Shown in pieces: positions 25,770-35,443 of a stretch of DNA of 64,000 nucleotides. Source of the DNA: Clostridium culturomicium (lineage in GTDB: Bacteria > Bacillota > Clostridia > Clostridiales > Clostridiaceae); the NCBI RefSeq assembly GCF_000821305.1, contig NZ_CCXK01000013.1, positions 186,001 to 250,000 on the forward strand. The letters are read 5' to 3'. The notes under the pieces were generated by a model. It saw only the letters and a list, made by a program, of their open reading frames with translations. It ran no database searches and had not been told where the DNA came from. The translations under genes and the position numbers were made by a program. Every line of letters begins with the position of its first letter. Position 1 is the stretch's first letter.

Positions 25770-25876
25770 ATAAGTAATAAGTAATAAGTAAATGGCTAAT
25801 GAATTAAATTGGAAAGAATAAAAATATGCGTAATTAATAGCTATAAAGGGTGAAAAGTAATAGGGTGAAAAGTAAT

Positions 25877-25920
25877 TAGGAGTAAGCATTTAAAAATGAG
25901 GTGCTTACTCCTATATTTTT
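25877..25920. terminator. Convergent terminator between kinase and permease genes
   Basis: TAGGAGTAAGCA (25877-25888) pairs with TGCTTACTCCTA (25902-25913), followed on the plus strand by a T-rich run. It lies between convergent genes and can serve both. Just upstream, a 14-base sequence (AGGGTGAAAAGTAA) is repeated in tandem near 25848-25875. Confidence 0.85.
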
Positions 25921-25937
25921 TAGTGTATTTAATCGGT

Positions 25938-27005
25938 TTATAAGTTTAAAGACATATCTCCGTATTTTATCCACTGTTTCGTACGCATATATTCTGAAAC
26001 TACAAGGGTTAAAAGTGCAGGAAGGATAAAGTGCATAATTACTATTAAAAATAAAACCGTATTAGGTGCCATTGTTTCTACCATGGTTTCATAGGTCATT
26101 ATCTGACCAACAAACCCAGCAGAGCCCATACCAGAACCAGTTGCATTATTAGTCATTTTAAGAACTGTGGAAGCTATTGGTCCTAAAATTGCACTTGATA
26201 TGATGGAAGGCAGCCAGATTATTGGCTTTCTAATTATATTTGGAATCTGAAGCATAGAAGTGCCGATACCTTGTGCAAGAAGACCACCAAATTTATTTTC
26301 TCTGTAGCTAGCCACTGCAAAACCGACCATCTGACAGCAGCATCCAACGGTTGCAGCACCTGCAGTTATTCCGCTAAGATTTAAAATAACGCCAATAGCT
26401 GCTGAGCTTATTGGGAGAGTTAAAAGAATTCCCATGATTACAGAAACCAGTATTCCCATAATGAAGGGCTGCTGATCCATAGAAAACATAATAAGGTTTC
26501 CAAGAGAAGTCATAAATCGTGAAATAGGAGGACTCATAATAAGTCCAACTGCAGCACCTATACCTATGGTAATCAAAGGTGTAATAATTATATCAATTTT
26601 TGTTTTTCCAGAAATAATATTTCCAATTTCAATGGCTACTAAGACTGCAAGAAAAGCACCAAGGGGTTCGCCAGGACCTGAAAGAGTTATCACACCTGCT
26701 TCAGTCATTATAGTGCCAGAAAGAATTTTAGGTGCATATCCACCAATAAGACCAGAAACTGCAGCAGATATTACTACTAAAGGGCTAGACTTATATTTAT
26801 AAGCAACACCAACGCCAATACCTGCACAGGTAGTAGCAGCTGCAACTTTACCAATTAGATATATGGTTGACCCTAGTGTTCCACCAAATAAATTGCCTAT
26901 TTGCTGAAGGATAGTTCCAATGATTAACGTTGCAAATAATCCTAAGGACATGCCACTTAAGCCGTCAATAAAAATGTGATTTAAATAATTTTTAAGTTTC
27001 TTCAT
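25938..27005 (-). CDS. PTS EIIC-type membrane permease (EIIC_2-like family)
   Basis: This 355-residue integral membrane protein has about nine to ten hydrophobic segments. The motifs GPGEPLGAFLAVLVAIEIGN, SPPISRFM and AGAATVGCCCQMVGFA fit the PTS_EIIC_2 family, which is related to phosphotransferase sugar permeases but usually encoded without EIIA or EIIB partners. The family also appears as stand-alone regulators or transporters of unknown substrate. None of the neighbours is a PTS component. The start at 27005 follows AGGGAG in the minus orientation. Confidence 0.8.
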   Translation of the reverse strand: MKKLKNYLNHIFIDGLSGMSLGLFATLIIGTILQQIGNLFGGTLGSTIYLIGKVAAATTCAGIGVGVAYKYKSSPLVVISAAVSGLIGGYAPKILSGTIMTEAGVITLSGPGEPLGAFLAVLVAIEIGNIISGKTKIDIIITPLITIGIGAAVGLIMSPPISRFMTSLGNLIMFSMDQQPFIMGILVSVIMGILLTLPISSAAIGVILNLSGITAGAATVGCCCQMVGFAVASYRENKFGGLLAQGIGTSMLQIPNIIRKPIIWLPSIISSAILGPIASTVLKMTNNATGSGMGSAGFVGQIMTYETMVETMAPNTVLFLIVIMHFILPALLTLVVSEYMRTKQWIKYGDMSLNL

Positions 27006-27498
27006 GCTGATACTCCCTTAATTAAATGCCTGTAATTATTGAATACTCCATTAGTTAAATAGATGAGGATCTTTCTTATATATTACTTTACTACATAATT
27101 ATACAAGTATTTTGAGAATTAGGTCAATTATGCAGTGATAAAATGAATTTAAAATATATTGAAACTTAACGGAGTTTATAATAGTCCTTTGGTAATATGT
27201 AAATCTATCGAATGGTCATATTATTTGAAGTAATTGCTAAAAGGCAACCTTTTTGTTTATTAAAATTTATAATATAAAGAAATGTTTATTATAAGCGTAA
27301 GAAATAAGGGTATATTTAATAAATCTTTACCTTATATATTGTTTTATGTAAAATTTGGATGTAAAATGATAGTATAATTATTATAAAATGGGTTTAGCAG
27401 GAGAAGTTCAAATTAATCACTAATATAATAACAAATTAAACTTATGCAGTAATGAAAGGTATCATAGTTAGAATTTCTTATGGAGAACGGAGGTCATT
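27006..27498. other. Intergenic stretch with no recognised gene
   Basis: The 493 bases are AT-rich and hold the divergent promoters of the flanking genes. I find no open frame with a plausible start, no conserved riboswitch core and no terminator. A candidate -10 (TATAAT near 27371) precedes the downstream gene by about 120 bases, but no good -35 is visible. Confidence 0.4.
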
Positions 27499-28200
27499 AT
27501 GGTATTAGTAAATAATAAAGAAGCTTCAATTTCAAAGGAAATATGTAATTTTACAACTGAAAGTATTATTCTAAGGGATAATACCATGAGGCTTCATGAA
27601 TTGCTTCATCAGCTGCCAAGGTACAAGAGAGAGGATATTAGTAAAATAACCTTTGATAATGGTATATGTTTTTTCTTTGAAGAGGGAGAAACTTATAATG
27701 GATATGATAGGGTGGTAAGGGTAGGCGCTCATATAGTTAATAATAAGCTAAAGCAAAGATTAAGGGATCATTACAAGCCCAATCAAGAAGGCAGTGTTTT
27801 TAGAAAAAGCATTGGTAAAGCATTTCTTAGATATGACCAATATAAATTTGAAGAAATGTTGGATATAGAACTTTCAAGAGGGAAATTGCCTCAAGGAATT
27901 AAAAAGTATGAAAAAGAAAAAAACATAGAACAGAGAATAACTAAGTATCTAAATAATAAGTTCTCTTTCGTTTGTGTTAAAATAGCAGATAAAAAAATGC
28001 GATTGAGATTTGAAGAGGGGATTATTGCATTGTTACATAATACAGAGGATTTTAAACCAAGCAGTCAGTGGTTTGGAAGATATAGTCCCAATGAAGAAAT
28101 AAGAAATTCCGGACTGTGGTTAAGAGATGGATTAAAGTATATGCCTCTTACAGCAGTAGAAGTTCAAAAATTAGAAATTTTAATTTGGGAAAGTATTTAA
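27499..28200 (+). CDS. GIY-YIG-like hypothetical protein
   Basis: This is a soluble 233-residue protein. The segment from about residue 52 (GICFFFEEGE, then DRVVRVGAH and KLKQRLRDHY) resembles the GIY-YIG nuclease core, in which GIY and YIG strands are followed by an Arg-bearing helix. The family usually keeps a Glu in a later helix; a candidate is the RLRFEEGIIALL segment near residue 175. Both GIY and YIG are written differently here (GIC, RVG), so activity is uncertain. GGAGG precedes the ATG. It is monocistronic, and nothing nearby suggests a restriction system. Confidence 0.55.
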   Translation: MVLVNNKEASISKEICNFTTESIILRDNTMRLHELLHQLPRYKREDISKITFDNGICFFFEEGETYNGYDRVVRVGAHIVNNKLKQRLRDHYKPNQEGSVFRKSIGKAFLRYDQYKFEEMLDIELSRGKLPQGIKKYEKEKNIEQRITKYLNNKFSFVCVKIADKKMRLRFEEGIIALLHNTEDFKPSSQWFGRYSPNEEIRNSGLWLRDGLKYMPLTAVEVQKLEILIWESI

Positions 28201-28478
28201 GAGCGTAAAAGCCAGTATCAGGAAATAAGTTTTGTAAAGTTAATTTAAGTGAAATAGTCACAAGTGAAAATTATTTTTGAGAAATTTATTAATATAAATA
28301 TATAATTGGAATTTAGAAACATAGAAATTTCTAAATTCCAATTTTTTTATAAAAATATTGGATTAAGTATTGTTTATATTTATTTGATACTATAAAAGAG
28401 GGTGGACTTATATGTAACTCCTTAATAAATGGTATGACAGCATATTTAAAAACTAAAGTAAATAACATTTAACTGAAC

Positions 28479-28675
28479 TAAAGCGGAGAAGAAGAGATAC
28501 TAACAGATCATAAATTAATATTGTAAGGGGAGCGGACTACCTATAACGAAGTTATGTAAAAACTTAAAGCGGAGTTTGAAGTAAATGTACATATAGAATA
28601 GTTGAGACAGCGGAAAAGAAGCAACAGAAATAAACCTATTACTATAAATAGCGGAGATAATAAATAATATACAAA
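28479..28675 (+). other. Stop-riddled, coding-like stretch with repeated AGCGGA motifs
   Basis: This lies in the 684-base gap 28201-28884. One frame reads like a protein interrupted by several stops (SGEEEILTDHKLIL, GERTTYNEVM, KLKAEFEVNVHIE, LRQRKRSNRNKPITIN). The hexamer AGCGGA occurs five times, with its GCGGA starting at 28483, 28532, 28569, 28610 and 28651, so spacings are 49, 37, 41 and 41 bases. It may be a decayed gene or a structured RNA with repeated GGA elements; I cannot decide. The rest of the gap holds a 7-bp hairpin TTCACCT/AGGTGAA (28781-28804) ahead of the MATE gene. Confidence 0.35.
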
Positions 28676-28884
28676 GATATAAAAGTGTAGATTTTAATAC
28701 TTTTAATCTTTGGTATTTATAAAATTTGATTTACATAAGTATATATAATGCAATCATGAACTTTAAAGGAGTAAATTAAGTTCACCTAAATAATTGCAGG
28801 TGAATATTACATAACATTAAAGAAGAAAATTTATCATAAAGACATAGCTATAACAATGTGGTAAGATTTTTATGGGGTGATTAA

Positions 28885-30195
28885 ATGTCGGAAAATATAT
28901 TAGGCACAGAAAAAATACATAAGCTCTTTATAAAGTTTTGTCTTCCAGCTGTAGCTTCTATGGTTATTGCAGGAATGCAGGGAATGATAGATGGAATATT
29001 TGTAGGGAATTTTACAGGTGAATTGGGGCTTGCAAGTGTAAATATAGCTCAGCCTTTTATGCAGCTTATCTATGGTTGTACCTTTGTGGTTTGTATAGGC
29101 GCCATAAGTTCCATGGGAAGGCTTTTAGGTGAAGGTAATGAAGGAGAAGCTCAAGATGTATTTAGGACTTCTATGATTACGGTTTTAGTAGCAACTTTAG
29201 TATTAACCTTGGTTGGAACATTCTTCAGCAAACAAGTTGCCGCTGTTTTGGGAGCCAATGAAGAAATTATATCAGGGGTTTCTACATATATAAAAACTAT
29301 ATCCCTGTTTGCACCATTTATTGCACTGAAGGTTTTATTTGGGTTTACAGATAGGATTATTGGAAGACCAGAGGAATATTTAAAGGCAACTATTGTAAGT
29401 GTAGTTGTTCAAATTATATTAAATGTTATCTTTCTTAAGTTTTTAGGATTAGGTATTGGTGGAGCAGCTCTTGCAACGGGTATATCAAACATTGCAGGTT
29501 TCTTTGTAGTTCTTCCGTATATCTTAAATAAAAAGAATAAAATTAACTTATTTAAGGGAAAATTCAATAGTAAGATTATTTGGCCAGTATGTTATAATGG
29601 GTCATCAGAAGGGGTAACTTCCATATCCACAGCTGTTGCAACCTTCCTGTTTAATATGGCATTTATGGAGATTGCAGGACCTGCTGGAGTTGCAGCCTTC
29701 ACAGCTATAACCTATATGGCTAACTTTGGAATACTATTAATGTTTGGAATATCAGATGGAGTTACACCCATAATAAGCTATAATTTTGGAGATGATAATA
29801 AAAAAAGAGTAAGAGAAAGCATGAAATTATCTATAATTTCAACCTTTATAATTGGATTAGTTATATTTTTAATACTAGTTGTTTTTTCAACACCACTGGT
29901 TAAGATGTTTACTTCCACTAATATTGAGGTGATAAACCTGGCTTCAAGTGGGGCAAAGATATATGCATTTGCTTTTCTTATTAATGGATTTAATATTGTC
30001 ACTTCTGGATATTTCACGGCTATAGGAAATGCAAAAGCATCAATAATTGTTTCTGGAAGCAGAGGACTTGTATTTATAGTAGTAGGTATTTTTGTGTTAC
30101 CAATGTTCTTAGGGGTTAATGGGATATGGTTTACTGTACCATTTGCAGAGATAGTGACAGTGTTCATTGGCATGTATATTTTAAAGAAGCATTAA
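28885..30195 (+). CDS. MATE-family efflux transporter
   Basis: This 436-residue membrane protein has twelve predicted helices of the multidrug and toxin extrusion fold. The N-terminal segment PAVASMVIAGMQGMIDGIFVG and the second-half equivalent FLFNMAFMEIAGPAGVAAFT mark the two six-helix bundles. Na+- or H+-driven export of a small molecule is expected; the substrate is unknown. GGGGTG precedes the ATG. It is followed, after 70 bases, by the alcohol dehydrogenase gene without an intervening terminator, so they may share a transcript. Confidence 0.9.
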   Translation: MSENILGTEKIHKLFIKFCLPAVASMVIAGMQGMIDGIFVGNFTGELGLASVNIAQPFMQLIYGCTFVVCIGAISSMGRLLGEGNEGEAQDVFRTSMITVLVATLVLTLVGTFFSKQVAAVLGANEEIISGVSTYIKTISLFAPFIALKVLFGFTDRIIGRPEEYLKATIVSVVVQIILNVIFLKFLGLGIGGAALATGISNIAGFFVVLPYILNKKNKINLFKGKFNSKIIWPVCYNGSSEGVTSISTAVATFLFNMAFMEIAGPAGVAAFTAITYMANFGILLMFGISDGVTPIISYNFGDDNKKRVRESMKLSIISTFIIGLVIFLILVVFSTPLVKMFTSTNIEVINLASSGAKIYAFAFLINGFNIVTSGYFTAIGNAKASIIVSGSRGLVFIVVGIFVLPMFLGVNGIWFTVPFAEIVTVFIGMYILKKH

Positions 30196-30265
30196 AGTGA
30201 AAAGAAGAATTGCTTAAGTTAAGATGGAAAATTATTATTAAAAAAATAAAAAGGAGTTGATATAA

Positions 30266-31429
30266 ATGAATAATTTCAATTATTCAATACCAACAAAGGT
30301 ATACTTTGGAAAAGGAAAGATCAAGAAGCTTGGTGAGATTGCTAAGGCTTATGGTGAAAAAGCACTACTGGTTTATGGTGGTGGAAGCATAAAAAGTAAT
30401 GGAATATATGATGCTGCAGTGGAAAAGCTTAAAGAAGCTGGAGTTCAATATGTTGAGTTATCAGGGGTTGAGCCTAACCCAAGAATAACATCAGTAGAAG
30501 CTGGAGTTAAGCTGTGCAGAGAAAATAAAGTTGATATGATAATTCCTATTGGAGGCGGAAGCACTATTGACTGTGCGAAGGCGATTGCTGCTGCTGCATA
30601 TTATGAAGGTAATCCATGGGACATAGTTCAGGACTGTTCTAAGATAACTAAGGCATTACCTATTATTTCAATCTTAACCTTAGCAGCAACAGGTTCAGAG
30701 ATGGATGCTTTTGCAGTAATTTCTAACATGGAAAGAAATGAGAAATTAGGTATGGGCCATGATTTATTAAAACCACAGGCATCAATCCTTGATCCAGAAT
30801 ATACCTTTACTGTGTCTAAATATCAAACAGCAGCAGGTACTGCTGATATAATGAGCCACATCTTTGAGGCATATTTTACAACAGATGAAGGGGCATACTT
30901 ACCAGACAGAATGGCTGAAGCAATGCTTAAAACTTGCATAAAATATGGTCCTATTGCTATGGAGAACCCAGAAAATTATGAGGCAAGAGCAAATTTAATG
31001 TGGACTTCAAGTCTTGCTATAAACGGATTAATAAGCTTTGGTAAAACTGGAGAGTGGAGTGTTCATGGAATGGAGCATGAGTTAAGTGCCTTCTATGATA
31101 TTACCCATGGAGTAGGACTTGCAATTTTAACTCCACATTGGATGAGATACGTATTAAATGATAACACTCTAAATAAATTTGTTGAGTATGGGATAAACGT
31201 GTGGGATATAGATAAATCATTAGATAAGAAGGAAATTGCTAACTTTGCAATTGATAAAACAGCAGAGTTCTTTAAAAAAATGGGTATTCCAACAACCTTA
31301 AGAGAAGTAGGAATTAATGAAGAAAAGCTGGAAGTTATGGCACAGCAGGCAGTTAGATTTGGAATGGAAGATTGCTTTGTTCCATTAACAGCAGAGGATG
31401 TACTGAATATATTTAAGGATGCACTTTAA
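30266..31429 (+). CDS. Iron-dependent alcohol dehydrogenase (YqhD/BdhA-like)
   Basis: This 387-residue group III (iron-type) alcohol dehydrogenase probably reduces aldehydes with NAD(P)H. The cofactor loop GGGSTIDCAKAIA lies near residue 92 and the metal ligands fall in ADIMSHIFE and the HGMEHELSAFYDITHG region. Length is typical. It has no N- or C-terminal encapsulation helix, so it probably works in the cytosol. It could drain acetaldehyde to ethanol and recycle NAD, supporting the choline pathway from outside the shell, but it lies 15 kb from that operon. GGAG precedes the ATG. Confidence 0.92.
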   Translation: MNNFNYSIPTKVYFGKGKIKKLGEIAKAYGEKALLVYGGGSIKSNGIYDAAVEKLKEAGVQYVELSGVEPNPRITSVEAGVKLCRENKVDMIIPIGGGSTIDCAKAIAAAAYYEGNPWDIVQDCSKITKALPIISILTLAATGSEMDAFAVISNMERNEKLGMGHDLLKPQASILDPEYTFTVSKYQTAAGTADIMSHIFEAYFTTDEGAYLPDRMAEAMLKTCIKYGPIAMENPENYEARANLMWTSSLAINGLISFGKTGEWSVHGMEHELSAFYDITHGVGLAILTPHWMRYVLNDNTLNKFVEYGINVWDIDKSLDKKEIANFAIDKTAEFFKKMGIPTTLREVGINEEKLEVMAQQAVRFGMEDCFVPLTAEDVLNIFKDAL

Positions 31430-31437
31430 TTATATTT

Positions 31438-31468
31438 AAGCCAACATGTTTATTGTTGGCTTTTTTAT
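31438..31468 (+). terminator. Terminator after the alcohol dehydrogenase gene
   Basis: AAGCCAACA (31438-31446) pairs with TGTTGGCTT (31454-31462) and is followed by a T run. Confidence 0.93.
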
Positions 31469-31577
31469 TAAGCAAAATTAATTAAAAAGCAATATGCACA
31501 AACTTAATTTATGTTAAAATAGTCATAAATTAAAGTTAGAATTTTTTGAACAAGGTATTAGAAAGGATTTGAACAGC

Positions 31578-33827
31578 ATGAAGAAATGGCAGGAAATTGA
31601 AAAAGATGGTTTTAATTTAATTATAAATGAAGGTGGACAAAACATTGGTTATTCACCTGATTCAAAGATCAATATTATAGAAGAAGATGGCTTTGCATTT
31701 AAGAATTTAAGCAAAAGCGGTAAACTTGAAAAGTATGAGGATTGGAGGCTTCCGGCAGAAGAAAGGGCTAAGGATTTAGCTTCAAAGATGACCGTGGAGC
31801 AGATTGCTGGCTTAATGCTTTATAGCGGTCACCAATCAATTTCAACAGGAAATGATTTTTTTTCTAAAGCTTTTTCAGGGACTTATGGTGGGAAAAAGCT
31901 AGAAGAAAGTGAAGCTAAGATTACTGATTTAACTGATCAACAAAAGGAATTTTTATTAGAAGATAACTTGAGACACGTTTTAATAACTGTAGTTGATGAT
32001 GCGAAAACAGCGGCAACTTGGAATAATAATGCTCAAGCTTTTGCAGAAGGAATAGGTCTTGGAGTACCTGTTAATATCAGCACTGACCCAAGACATGGAG
32101 CAAGTGCTGATACTGAATTTAATGCAGGGGCAGGAGGGGATATTTCTAAGTGGCCGGAAAACCTTGGTCTTGCAGCAAGCTTTGATAGTGAGCTTGTAAG
32201 GGACTTTGCTGAAATAGCAGCTAAAGAGTATAGAGCTTTAGGGATTGCTACAGCCTTATCACCACAGGTTGATATTGCAACGGAACCAAGATGGATGAGA
32301 TTCAATGGTACTTTAGGAGAGGATCCGTATCTATCAAGAGATTTAGGAGAAGCTTATTGTGATGGCTTCCAAACCTCTAAGGGGGACAGTGAGATTTATG
32401 AAGGCTGGGGTTATGATAGCGTTAATGCTATGGTAAAACACTGGCCAGGTGGCGGTTCAGGTGAAGCTGGAAGAGATGCTCACTACGCTTATGGAAAGTA
32501 TGCCGTTTATCCAGGAAACAATTTCGAGGATCACTTAATACCATTTACTGAGGGTGCATTTAAACTAAAGGGCAAAACAAAGAAAGCCTCTGCGGTAATG
32601 CCTTACTACACAATTTCCTTTAATCAAGATACTAAAAATGGTGAGAATGTGGGAAATTCTTACAATAAGTTTATCATCAGCGATTTATTAAGAGATAAGT
32701 ATGGATATGATGGAGTAGTTTGTACAGACTGGATGATAACTAAGGATAATCACGTTGTGGATGCCTTCATCTCTGGAAAGTGTTGGGGAGTGGAAAACCT
32801 ATCAGTAGACGAAAGACATTATAAAGCTTTAATGGCTGGAGTTGACCAGTTTGGTGGTAACAATGAAGTTAAGCCAGTACTTAAAGCTTATGAAATGGGA
32901 GTAAAAGAATATGGCGAAGTGTTTATGCGTGAAAGATTTGAGAAGTCTGCAGTAAGATTACTTTTAAACATCTTTAGAACAGGATTGTTTGAAAACCCTT
33001 ATGTAGACCCAGAGAAATCTCAAGAAGTAGTTGGAAATCCAGAGTTTATGAAGGCTGGATATGAAGCTCAGTTGAAATCTATAGTAATGCTAAAAAATAA
33101 AAACAAGGTACTTCCAATAAAGGAAAGAAAAATTGTATATATTCCTAAAAGAAGGATTAAAGAGGGAATAGACTGGTTTGGAAATGTAATTCCGGCAAGG
33201 GAGATAGATCCAGTTAATAAGTCAATAGTGGGGAAATACTTCAATGTGGCAGAGAAGGCTGAAGATGCAGATTTTGCTATGGTGTTTGTTGAATCACCAA
33301 AAACTGTGGGGTATACAAAGGAAGACGGATACTTGCCAATAAGTCTGCAGTATAGACCATACACTGCAGTGGATGCTAGAGAAGTTAGCATTGCAGGAGG
33401 AGATCCATTAGAGAGCGTCAATAATAGAAGTTACAAAGGAAAAACTAACAGAGCTGTTAACGAAGCTGATCTAGATATTATTTTAGAAACCAGAGAAGCT
33501 ATGGGAGAGAAGCCTGTGATTGTATCTCTAAATATGATGAATCCTACAATTGTTAAAGAGTTTGAAGATAAGGTGGAGGTTATTTTAGCAGATTTTGGTG
33601 CACAGACGCAAGCTATCCTTGACATAGTAACAGGTAAAGCAGAATCGAGCGGATTACTTCCATTCAATATGCCTGCTAACATGGAAGAAGTAGAAGCTCA
33701 ATGTGAGGATGTACCTCATGACATGGAATGTCACCAAGACGAAGAAGGCAATATTTACAGCTTTGCTTATGGCTTAAACTTTGCAGGTGTTATTAATGAT
33801 GAGAGAGTGAAAAAGTATAAAAGATAA
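31578..33827 (+). CDS. Glycoside hydrolase family 3 enzyme
   Basis: This is an intracellular exo-acting glycosidase of about 749 residues. The GH3 TIM-like domain carries KHWPGGGSGEAGRDAHYAYG and the nucleophile Asp384 in GVVCTDWMIT. The alpha/beta sandwich domain follows from about residue 490 (IVMLKNKNKVLPI). No signal peptide is present. I place the start at ATG 31578 because AAAGGA lies ten bases upstream; an in-frame TTG nine bases earlier is too close to that site. The substrate could be a beta-glucoside or xyloside. With the GH2 enzyme at 18399 it suggests glycoside use by this strain. Confidence 0.92.
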   Translation: MKKWQEIEKDGFNLIINEGGQNIGYSPDSKINIIEEDGFAFKNLSKSGKLEKYEDWRLPAEERAKDLASKMTVEQIAGLMLYSGHQSISTGNDFFSKAFSGTYGGKKLEESEAKITDLTDQQKEFLLEDNLRHVLITVVDDAKTAATWNNNAQAFAEGIGLGVPVNISTDPRHGASADTEFNAGAGGDISKWPENLGLAASFDSELVRDFAEIAAKEYRALGIATALSPQVDIATEPRWMRFNGTLGEDPYLSRDLGEAYCDGFQTSKGDSEIYEGWGYDSVNAMVKHWPGGGSGEAGRDAHYAYGKYAVYPGNNFEDHLIPFTEGAFKLKGKTKKASAVMPYYTISFNQDTKNGENVGNSYNKFIISDLLRDKYGYDGVVCTDWMITKDNHVVDAFISGKCWGVENLSVDERHYKALMAGVDQFGGNNEVKPVLKAYEMGVKEYGEVFMRERFEKSAVRLLLNIFRTGLFENPYVDPEKSQEVVGNPEFMKAGYEAQLKSIVMLKNKNKVLPIKERKIVYIPKRRIKEGIDWFGNVIPAREIDPVNKSIVGKYFNVAEKAEDADFAMVFVESPKTVGYTKEDGYLPISLQYRPYTAVDAREVSIAGGDPLESVNNRSYKGKTNRAVNEADLDIILETREAMGEKPVIVSLNMMNPTIVKEFEDKVEVILADFGAQTQAILDIVTGKAESSGLLPFNMPANMEEVEAQCEDVPHDMECHQDEEGNIYSFAYGLNFAGVINDERVKKYKR

Positions 33828-33863
33828 AGGGTGTATTTTTTGAACAGAAGTATGTAAAGTTAT

Positions 33864-33903
33864 AAAATTCGTAAAGTGCTTGTAGTGCTTTACGAATTTT
33901 TTA
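33864..33903 (+). terminator. Terminator after the GH3 gene
   Basis: AAAATTCGTAAAG (33864-33876) pairs perfectly with CTTTACGAATTTT (33888-33900), running into T residues. Confidence 0.92.
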
Positions 33904-34008
33904 TTTATTAATGGGTGAGGTTAAATCGTAAGGTATTCTTAATATTTATCCATGGAAGATGACGTATAATGGTCATAGCTTTTAAAATAAAGACAAAGGA
34001 TGATAAAT

Positions 34009-34857
34009 ATGAGAGGGATGTTTAAGTTGATAAAGATGATGATATCTTTAGGGCTAATAGTCATATTGATTATAGCAGCTTTAGGGATATATGTAACATA
34101 TATAGAGAGAAAGTTATTAAGGGTTAAGGAGCATGAGGTAGTTCTTCAGGAAAATGGGGAAAATCAGCTTAAGATAGTACAGTTTACTGATACTCAATTA
34201 GGCAAATACTATAGCTTAAGGGATTTAGAAAGAGCTGTTAATAAAATCAATGAAGAGAAGGCAGATATAGTTGTATTTACAGGTGATTTGATTGACCATG
34301 CAGCTCAATATGAGCAGCTTTATGAAGTGGCTCCGGTACTTGCAAAAATTGAAGCTAAATTAGGTAAATATGCAGTGTACGGAAATCATGATATCGGAGG
34401 GGGAGCAGAAAAATATTATGAGGATATAATGAGTGAGGCTGGGTTTGAAGTGTTAGAGAATAGTAGCACAACCCTTCAAGTAGATGGGAAGACAATTAAA
34501 ATTATGGGTGGAGATGAAGCGATGATAGGTTGGCATGATGCTCAAATAACAACTGAAGGAATTCAAGACGAGGATATTAACTTGTTACTTTTACATGAAC
34601 CAGATTTAATAGATGATTATGTTGATTATCCAATAGACCTGGCCTTAAGTGGACATAGTCATGGTGGACAAGTATCTCTTCCAATTTTGGGGCCTATAGT
34701 TAAGAATCATTTAGCAGAGAAATATAATAAGGGATGGTATACCCTTTATTCAAAGAATGTAATTAAGTTATTTGTTAGCAGCGGATTAGGAAATACAAAG
34801 CTGCCTTTCAGATTTGGAAATATTCCAGTGATTGAAAGTCATAAGGTAATTTTCTAG
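34009..34857 (+). CDS. Membrane-anchored metallophosphoesterase (YkuE/YaeI-like)
   Basis: This is a calcineurin-like phosphoesterase of about 282 residues with one N-terminal membrane helix (about residues 5-25), placing the catalytic domain outside the cytoplasm. The metal-binding motifs appear in order: FTDTQLG, FTGDLIDH, YGNHDIGGG, LLLHEPD and LSGHSHGGQV. Family members act on phosphodiester or lipid phosphate substrates such as UDP-diacylglucosamine, but the substrate is unknown here. The start is ATG 34009 with AAAGGA eight bases upstream, in preference to the ATG at 34000 that overlaps that site. Confidence 0.88.
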   Translation: MRGMFKLIKMMISLGLIVILIIAALGIYVTYIERKLLRVKEHEVVLQENGENQLKIVQFTDTQLGKYYSLRDLERAVNKINEEKADIVVFTGDLIDHAAQYEQLYEVAPVLAKIEAKLGKYAVYGNHDIGGGAEKYYEDIMSEAGFEVLENSSTTLQVDGKTIKIMGGDEAMIGWHDAQITTEGIQDEDINLLLLHEPDLIDDYVDYPIDLALSGHSHGGQVSLPILGPIVKNHLAEKYNKGWYTLYSKNVIKLFVSSGLGNTKLPFRFGNIPVIESHKVIF

Positions 34858-35249
34858 ATAAAAAAGGTTTGAGAAACACCTACTGAATAAAGGAGCTTCA
34901 TTATGACTATTTTGAAGATAAGACTTTCGGGGCAAAGGCATCGACAGTTATATATGTAATTAATCCATTTTTATCAGGAAACCATTTTATATAGGTGGAT
35001 AAAGGGCAAGCACAGCAGAAACCAATACCAGCAATTATGCTTATATGTTTAAATTGTATTATATCAAACTGTTTCTAATTTTAAATTAGTGTTTTATTGA
35101 AGTAATATAATTTCTATAAAATAATATAAAATACAAACTTATTTAGTAGTTAGAGTATATGTTTCTAATGAAAACCATAGAATATATACAAAATATTTGG
35201 CTAACAATATCTTTGAAGAAGTAAAATATTTTAGTCGGAGGTATATGAT
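34858..35249. other. Intergenic stretch, possible gene remnant
   Basis: No intact gene is present in these 392 bases. A short coding-like reading near 34890-35030 (DYFEDKTFGAKASTVIY, then NPFLSGNHF) is interrupted by stops and could be the relic of a lost gene. The remainder is AT-rich leader for the coat-protein pair. I see no terminator for the phosphoesterase gene. Confidence 0.35.
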
Positions 35250-35429
35250 ATGTCACCAAAAGAACTTTTATATGTTGAAGATGCATTAGGTCATGAGCAG
35301 CAAATGAAAACTGCTTGTAATGATTTCGCTTCTCAAATTCAAGATCCTGAGCTTAAGAATTTTGTTCAAGGACTAGCGACAAAACATGAAACAGCATTTA
35401 AAAAATTTTATAATTTATTAAATGTATAG
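35250..35429 (+). CDS. Small CotF-like spore coat protein
   Basis: This 59-residue protein begins at ATG behind CGGAGG. It is a helical protein (MSPKELLYVEDALGHEQQM, then ELKNFVQGLATKHETAFKKF) resembling one half of the ferritin-like bundle found in CotF-type coat proteins. Only 14 bases separate it from the next coat gene, so they form one operon. Such pairs of small helical proteins are common in Clostridium and are expressed late in sporulation, though I cannot see a sigma factor-specific promoter. Confidence 0.7.
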   Translation: MSPKELLYVEDALGHEQQMKTACNDFASQIQDPELKNFVQGLATKHETAFKKFYNLLNV

Positions 35430-35443
35430 GAGGAATAATTACA

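Noticed and set aside
25783..25875. Short direct repeats (TAAGTAA series and a tandem 14-mer)
   Set aside because: They are low-complexity AT repeats next to a terminator, with no sign of function beyond slippage.
28479..28675. AGCGGA array as a CRISPR array
   Set aside because: The repeat unit is only six bases, spacings vary from 37 to 49, and no Cas genes are present.
29778..30173. A 131-codon minus-strand frame inside the MATE gene
   Set aside because: It is antisense to conserved membrane helices and has no plausible start signal or homology.
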